In this document: piece after piece, positions 60,431 to 64,000 of the stretch
How positions within the stretch are numbered: position 1 is the stretch's first letter
Layout: every line of letters begins with the position of its first letter
Assembly: GCA_003252395.1 (NCBI GenBank)
Contig: QKEL01000011.1
Coordinates: 124,001-188,000 of the forward strand
DNA length: 64,000 nucleotides
Source: Spirochaetales bacterium
GTDB taxonomy: Bacteria; Spirochaetota; Spirochaetia; Treponematales; Treponemataceae
Reading direction: 5' to 3'
Notes under the pieces: generated by a model
What the model was told of the DNA's origin: nothing
Database searches by the model: none
The model's input: the letters and a program-made list of their open reading frames with translations, nothing else
Made by a program: the position numbers and the translations under genes

Positions 60431-62017
60431 ATGAAAAAAACAGGACGCAACGCGCTGCGATTCATGGCGATCGCGGCGGTATCGATTCTCGCCTTCGCCT
60501 CGTGCGCCGGCGCGCCGGCAGTGAAAAGGGAAACGGGAAAATCCTACTACCTTACCGTGCTCCACACCAACGACCATCACGGGACCGTGCTTCCCAACGG
60601 GGGAGCCGCGGGCTTGGCGGAGCGGGCGACCTTTATCAAGACCGTCAGGGCGGGCGCGCCCAACGTGCTGCTCATCGACGCGGGCGACATCAATACCGGC
60701 TCGGCGCTGTCCAATATGTTCAAGGGCGAGATAGACATCAAGGCCTACAACATGATGGGATACGACGCGGTCGCCCTCGGCAACCACGAGTTTGACAGCG
60801 ACCTCGCGACCCTCGAGGGCCAGATGGCCATGTCGGCCTTTCCCTGGCTCTCGGCCAACGTGAAGCGGGCCGACGGCTCCTATCTCGCGAAACCGTACGT
60901 AATCAAGAATTACGAGGGCTTCCGCGTGGGTATCTTCGGCATTACCACCCTCAGGACGCTCGAGATCGCGAGCCCCGACAAGAGCCTCACCTTCGTGAGC
61001 GAGATCGAGACGGGCAACGAGATGGTCGAAACCCTCCGAACCAAGGAAAAATGCGACGTGGTCATCGCGCTTGCCCACCTCGGCTTCGTCAAGGAAGCGG
61101 AAGGACAGGTAACCTCGAAGGAATTCGCCGAGAAGGTGGCCGGCGTGGACCTGATCGTGGACGGCCACTCGCATACCCTCCTGAAGGCCCCGGAATACGT
61201 GAACGGAACGCCCATCGTCTCCGCCAACGAGTGGGGCAAATACGTGGGCGACGGCACCTTCGAGATCGTGGACGGCACGGTGAAGTCCTTCACCTGGAAG
61301 GCCGAGCAGATCAACGCGAAGGATAGCCAGACCTACAAGGGCGACGCCGAAGTCGCGGCGATGATCGCTCCCTACAAGGAAAAGGCCGACGCCACGCTCA
61401 AGGAAGTGGTCGCCAGGACCGCGGACAAGTTCGAGTTCGGCGACCGCCTGTCCCGCAAGAAGGAAATAGCCCTGGGCGACATGGTGAACGACGCCGCGAT
61501 GTGGTACGTTACCTCCGTCATGGGCAAGAAGGCCGACTTCGCCTTCACCAACGGCGGCAATATCCGCACGGAACTGCCCAAGGGAGACATTACCCGGGAA
61601 CAGATTACCACGGTGCTTCCCTTCGACAACTGGGTGTACCTCACCGTCATGAAGGGCTCCTCGGTCATCAGGCTGTTCGAGTACATCGCGTCCATTCCGC
61701 AGGGCGCGGGCGCCTGGGCACAGATGTCCGCCGAGGCCCGGTACACCATCGACTATACCGGTCCCGACGGCAAGGGCGCGCTCAAGGACCTGACCATCGG
61801 CGGCAAGGGCGTGGATCCCGATGCGCTGTATACGGTCGTGACCAACGACTACCTGATGGGCGGCGGCGACGGCTACAAGGTCCTCGCGGACAACGTATCC
61901 GCCTACAATACCTCAACCACCCTCCGGGATATCGTCATAGCGTACGCCCAGGAGAAAAAGGAACTCGTGCCCGCGACCGACGGCCGAATCACGATTATCG
62001 GCGGCATGACGTTCTGA
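60431..62017 (+). CDS. 5'-nucleotidase/2',3'-cyclic phosphodiesterase lipoprotein, UshA-like
   Basis: A 528-residue lipoprotein (lipobox FASC, Cys about 25). The metallophosphatase domain (about 38-300) has LHTNDHHG, DAGDINTG, GNHEFD, and VDGHSHT, which supply the two-metal site. The C-terminal nucleotidase domain (about 330-525) has FTNGGNIR and the substrate loop MGGGDGY. Family members cut nucleotides, including NAD or NADP, outside the cell. AGGAGG stands 5 bases before ATG. Nearby nadA/nadC and ECF genes make NAD or nucleotide scavenging an attractive role. The stop codon lies in an 8-bp tandem repeat. Confidence 0.9.
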   Translation: MKKTGRNALRFMAIAAVSILAFASCAGAPAVKRETGKSYYLTVLHTNDHHGTVLPNGGAAGLAERATFIKTVRAGAPNVLLIDAGDINTGSALSNMFKGEIDIKAYNMMGYDAVALGNHEFDSDLATLEGQMAMSAFPWLSANVKRADGSYLAKPYVIKNYEGFRVGIFGITTLRTLEIASPDKSLTFVSEIETGNEMVETLRTKEKCDVVIALAHLGFVKEAEGQVTSKEFAEKVAGVDLIVDGHSHTLLKAPEYVNGTPIVSANEWGKYVGDGTFEIVDGTVKSFTWKAEQINAKDSQTYKGDAEVAAMIAPYKEKADATLKEVVARTADKFEFGDRLSRKKEIALGDMVNDAAMWYVTSVMGKKADFAFTNGGNIRTELPKGDITREQITTVLPFDNWVYLTVMKGSSVIRLFEYIASIPQGAGAWAQMSAEARYTIDYTGPDGKGALKDLTIGGKGVDPDALYTVVTNDYLMGGGDGYKVLADNVSAYNTSTTLRDIVIAYAQEKKELVPATDGRITIIGGMTF

Positions 62018-62046
62018 CGTTCTGACGTTCTGACGCTCTGACGTTC
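62007..62046 (+). repeat. five 8-bp tandem repeats (TGACGTTC)
   Basis: Five units, one with a C in place of a T (fourth unit TGACGCTC). The nucleotidase stop TGA is the start of the second unit. As long as two units stay, loss or gain of units does not move the stop. Confidence 0.85.
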
Positions 62047-62066
62047 CGGCGACGGAACCTCAATCG

Positions 62067-62099
62067 GGCCGGGCTTTCCCTTTGGGGGCCCGGCCTTTT
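62067..62099 (+). terminator. terminator of the nucleotidase gene
   Basis: GGCCGGGC and GCCCGGCC form an 8-bp GC stem with a 13-base loop, followed by TTTT. Confidence 0.75.
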
Positions 62100-62106
62100 C
62101 GCGTTC

Positions 62107-62135
62107 TTGACACAATCCCCCCTTCGCGTCATTAT
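62107..62135 (+). promoter_or_regulatory. promoter of the S-component/nadC/nadA operon
   Basis: TTGACA, a 17-base spacer, then CATTAT; expected transcription start near 62142, 26 bases before the ATG. No NiaR/NadR-like or riboswitch sequence was recognised in the short leader. Confidence 0.6.
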
Positions 62136-62167
62136 GAGGCCACTTTTTTAGTTTTGGGAGTTACTAT

Positions 62168-62773
62168 ATGAAAGAACGCTCCGCCTCGCATATCCGTAAG
62201 CTCGTGGTAACCGGCGCGCTCGGCGCCCTCGCCGTCTTTTTGGGAATAACCAAACTCGGCTTCATCCCCTGGTTTACCGGCATTTCCATAACGATAATCC
62301 ATATTCCGGCCATTCTCGGCGCCGTTCTGGAAGGGCCGCTCGTGGGCTCCGGGATCGGGGCGATCTTCGGCCTATTCAGCATGATTCAGGCGAATATCGG
62401 CCCCAACGGCCCCATCGATCTCGCCTTCCGCAACCCGCTCGTTTCGGTGCTGCCCCGGATTCTCTTCCCCGTGGCCGCCTGGGGCATCTACGCGCTCGTC
62501 GCAAAGTGGAAAAAGATTCCCGCGGTCATCATCGCCGCGGCCGCGGGCAGCGTCATTCATACGGTCCTGGTCCTCGGCATGCTCGTGCTGACCAACGGCT
62601 CGGGCATTCTCACCGGGGGCGATCCCGCGGTGACCGTATGGGCGGTTCTCGGCGCCATCTTCGCCGCCAACGGAATCCCCGAATCCATCGCGGCGGCGGT
62701 GCTCTCGACCGTGGTGGTGGCCGCGAAGCTCGGAATCAATTCCGCGAACCGAAAGTCCAAACTGAATTCATGA
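62168..62773 (+). CDS. ECF transporter S component, probably for a NAD precursor
   Basis: A 201-residue membrane protein with six helices. The first has an Ala/Gly-rich stretch, VTGALGALAVFLGITKLGF, and the loop following it TGISITIIHIPAILGAVLEG is the typical S-component substrate region. Its stop overlaps nadC (ATGA), so coupling is tight. Since nadC and nadA make NAD from aspartate through quinolinate, the substrate may be quinolinate, niacin or another pyridine. This is inferred from context. NiaX is the known S component for niacin in other bacteria; this protein is not close enough to name. The energy module is encoded at 58119. Confidence 0.75.
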   Translation: MKERSASHIRKLVVTGALGALAVFLGITKLGFIPWFTGISITIIHIPAILGAVLEGPLVGSGIGAIFGLFSMIQANIGPNGPIDLAFRNPLVSVLPRILFPVAAWGIYALVAKWKKIPAVIIAAAAGSVIHTVLVLGMLVLTNGSGILTGGDPAVTVWAVLGAIFAANGIPESIAAAVLSTVVVAAKLGINSANRKSKLNS

Positions 62774-63624
62774 AAAAGTCCGAGTACGTTAAGGTCGTAC
62801 GCCGCGCGCTCAGGGAAGACCTTGGGCCCCGGGGAGACATTACCAGCCGCTCCGTGTTTACGGGCCGCGAGCGGGCGACCTTCGCGCTCCACGCCAAGGA
62901 CTCGGGGATATTGTGCGGCCTTGGGGCCTTCGCGGCAACCTTCGCCCTCCTCGACCGCGGCGCCCGTACGGAAGCCTACTTCGCCGACGGCGACCGAATC
63001 GAAAAGGGCGACGTGGTGGCCCGGGTGACCGGACGGCTTACGGCGCTCCTTTCGGGAGAGCGAACCGCCCTCAATATCCTTTCCCACCTTTCCGGCATCG
63101 CCACGAAATCCGCCCAATTCGTCGCCATAAGCGGTGGAAAGCCGGCGGTGCTCGACACGCGCAAGACCGTACCCGGCCTGCGGGTACTCCAAAAATACGC
63201 CGTCGCGACCGGCGGCGGGCAAAACCACCGAATGGGCCTGTACGACATGATCCTCATCAAGGATAACCATATCGACGCCGCCGGCGGGATCGCGGTGGCG
63301 GTGGAACGGGCGCGGGCCACGTGGGGGCGCCGTTTCCGGATCGAGGTGGAAACCCGAACCCTGCAAGAGGTCCAGGAAGCCCTTCAAGCCGGCGCCGACC
63401 GCATTATGCTGGACAACATGACCGACGCCGCCATGACCGAGGCAGTTAACCTGATCGCCGGACGGGCCGAGACCGAGGCCTCGGGCAATATGACCGCCGA
63501 GCGACTCGCGGCATTGGGGGCGACCGGGGTCGATTTCGTGTCCTTCGGGGAACTCACCCACACGGTTCGGGCCTTCGACTTTTCCCTGAAGGAAGAAAGC
63601 TCAAAAACGGGAAAGAACGCGTGA
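62770..63624 (+). CDS. nadC: quinolinate phosphoribosyltransferase (carboxylating)
   Basis: A 284-residue enzyme of usual length. The N-terminal domain (1-110) has EDLGPRGDITSR. The barrel (110-275) has the substrate-binding motifs DTRKTVPGLRVLQKYAV, GGGQNHRMGLYDMILIKDNH, EVETRTLQE, and IMLDNM. It joins quinolinate with PRPP to form nicotinate mononucleotide, CO2 and pyrophosphate. ATG 62770 is inside the S-component stop and is followed by nadA, overlapping by four bases. Confidence 0.95.
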   Translation: MKKSEYVKVVRRALREDLGPRGDITSRSVFTGRERATFALHAKDSGILCGLGAFAATFALLDRGARTEAYFADGDRIEKGDVVARVTGRLTALLSGERTALNILSHLSGIATKSAQFVAISGGKPAVLDTRKTVPGLRVLQKYAVATGGGQNHRMGLYDMILIKDNHIDAAGGIAVAVERARATWGRRFRIEVETRTLQEVQEALQAGADRIMLDNMTDAAMTEAVNLIAGRAETEASGNMTAERLAALGATGVDFVSFGELTHTVRAFDFSLKEESSKTGKNA

Positions 63625-64000
63625 GAGACTCGGTTTTCATAGCGGTCCACCATTACCAAGACGAAAACATCGTGGCCCGGGGCGATCTCGTGGCCGATTC
63701 CTACCGGCTCGCCGTCGAGGCGGCCCGCAGCCCGGCGAAATACGTCGTGGTATGCGGCGTCCGTTTCATGGCGGAAAGCGTGGCGACCCTCGCCCGACCA
63801 GACCAGATCGTCCTGCACCCCGAACCGGACGCGGGCTGTCCCATGGCCGATATGATAGACGCGGATACCGCGGCCCGTACCCTCGCCCTCCTTCGCGAAT
63901 TCGAGCAGGATTCGGAAATCGTGCCCGTAACGTACATGAACTCATCCAACGCCGTGAAGGCGCTAACCGGGCGAGAGGGAGGGGCCATCTGCACCTCCGG
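63621..64000 (+). CDS. nadA: quinolinate synthase (cut by window end)
   Basis: GTG at 63621 overlaps the nadC stop (GTGA). About 126 residues are visible. They show NadA marks: AVHHYQDENI, where the second His replaces the Asn of the usual HNYQ, VVVCGVRFMAESVA with the first iron-sulfur Cys, LHPEPDAGCPMADM, and VPVTYMNSSNAVKA, ending in GAICTS. The product condenses iminoaspartate with dihydroxyacetone phosphate to quinolinate with a 4Fe-4S cluster. The remaining Cys ligands lie beyond the window. No aspartate oxidase (nadB) is visible in the window. Confidence 0.92.
   Translation, partial: MRDSVFIAVHHYQDENIVARGDLVADSYRLAVEAARSPAKYVVVCGVRFMAESVATLARPDQIVLHPEPDAGCPMADMIDADTAARTLALLREFEQDSEIVPVTYMNSSNAVKALTGREGGAICTS

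Overview
The window is about 62-64 % GC, densely packed, and comes from a diderm bacterium: it encodes a TolC-RND pump, a beta-barrel outer-membrane protein, an OmpA-type peptidoglycan-binding domain, a LolA-like carrier and many lipoproteins. Several details point to a spirochaete of the Treponema/Spirochaeta kind: a BMP-family (TmpC/PnrA-type) nucleoside ABC transporter, sugar-binding proteins with FAGGGKE-like signal ends, a YesM/YesN-type two-component pair beside a polysaccharide locus, and an ECF vitamin transporter. This is inference; the window has no rRNA or other phylogenetic marker. I found no tRNA, rRNA, CRISPR array or transposase.

Layout. 1-476: end of an alpha/beta hydrolase. 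582-6155: operon of two FtsX-type permeases, a LolA-like protein, a LolD/MacB-type ATPase and an outer-membrane barrel, probably an envelope lipoprotein or outer-membrane trafficking machine. 6168-10233 (minus): ugpQ-ugpB-ugpA-ugpE for glycerophosphodiester and glycerol-3-phosphate uptake. 10234-11091: long intergenic stretch with palindromic repeats. 11092-14588: heterodimeric ABC exporter. 14834-19214: four-gene module XpaC, TelA, substrate-binding/OmpA fusion and vWA lipoprotein. The same 20-bp palindromic repeat occurs, in pairs, before, between and after these last two operons. 19500-20421: ECF sigma factor and small membrane protein. 20540-21163: acetate transporter.

21316-33997: a locus for uronic-acid polysaccharide. 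An ABC importer (binding protein and two permeases), a GH88 hydrolase and a heparinase II/III lyase lie on the minus strand. Divergent to them are a histidine kinase, an AraC-type response regulator, a second heparinase and a discoidin-like protein. The catabolic enzymes lack signal peptides, so imported oligosaccharides are probably broken down in the cytoplasm. 34022-38750: MFS transporter, lipoprotein and adenylate cyclase. 38772-44198 (minus): xpt followed by a BMP-type nucleoside ABC transporter, a purine salvage block. 44374-50256: small housekeeping genes, a GntR-regulated ABC-2 transporter, thioredoxin and an RNA methyltransferase. 50418-57475: a double-domain TetR regulator, TolC, membrane-fusion lipoprotein, RND pump and PII-like protein, preceded by a promoter with palindromic operators. 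57551-64000: NUDIX hydrolase, a one-chain ECF transporter module (ATPase-ATPase-T), a 5'-nucleotidase lipoprotein, and an operon of ECF S component, nadC and nadA (cut by the window end), which suggests NAD precursor scavenging and synthesis.

The strongest candidate for a poorly described system is the region 10750-19380. The XpaC/TelA/SBP-OmpA/vWA module and the asymmetric ABC exporter are bracketed by diverged copies of one intergenic element carrying TetR-like palindromes, and these share a half-site with the operators in front of the RND-pump operon.
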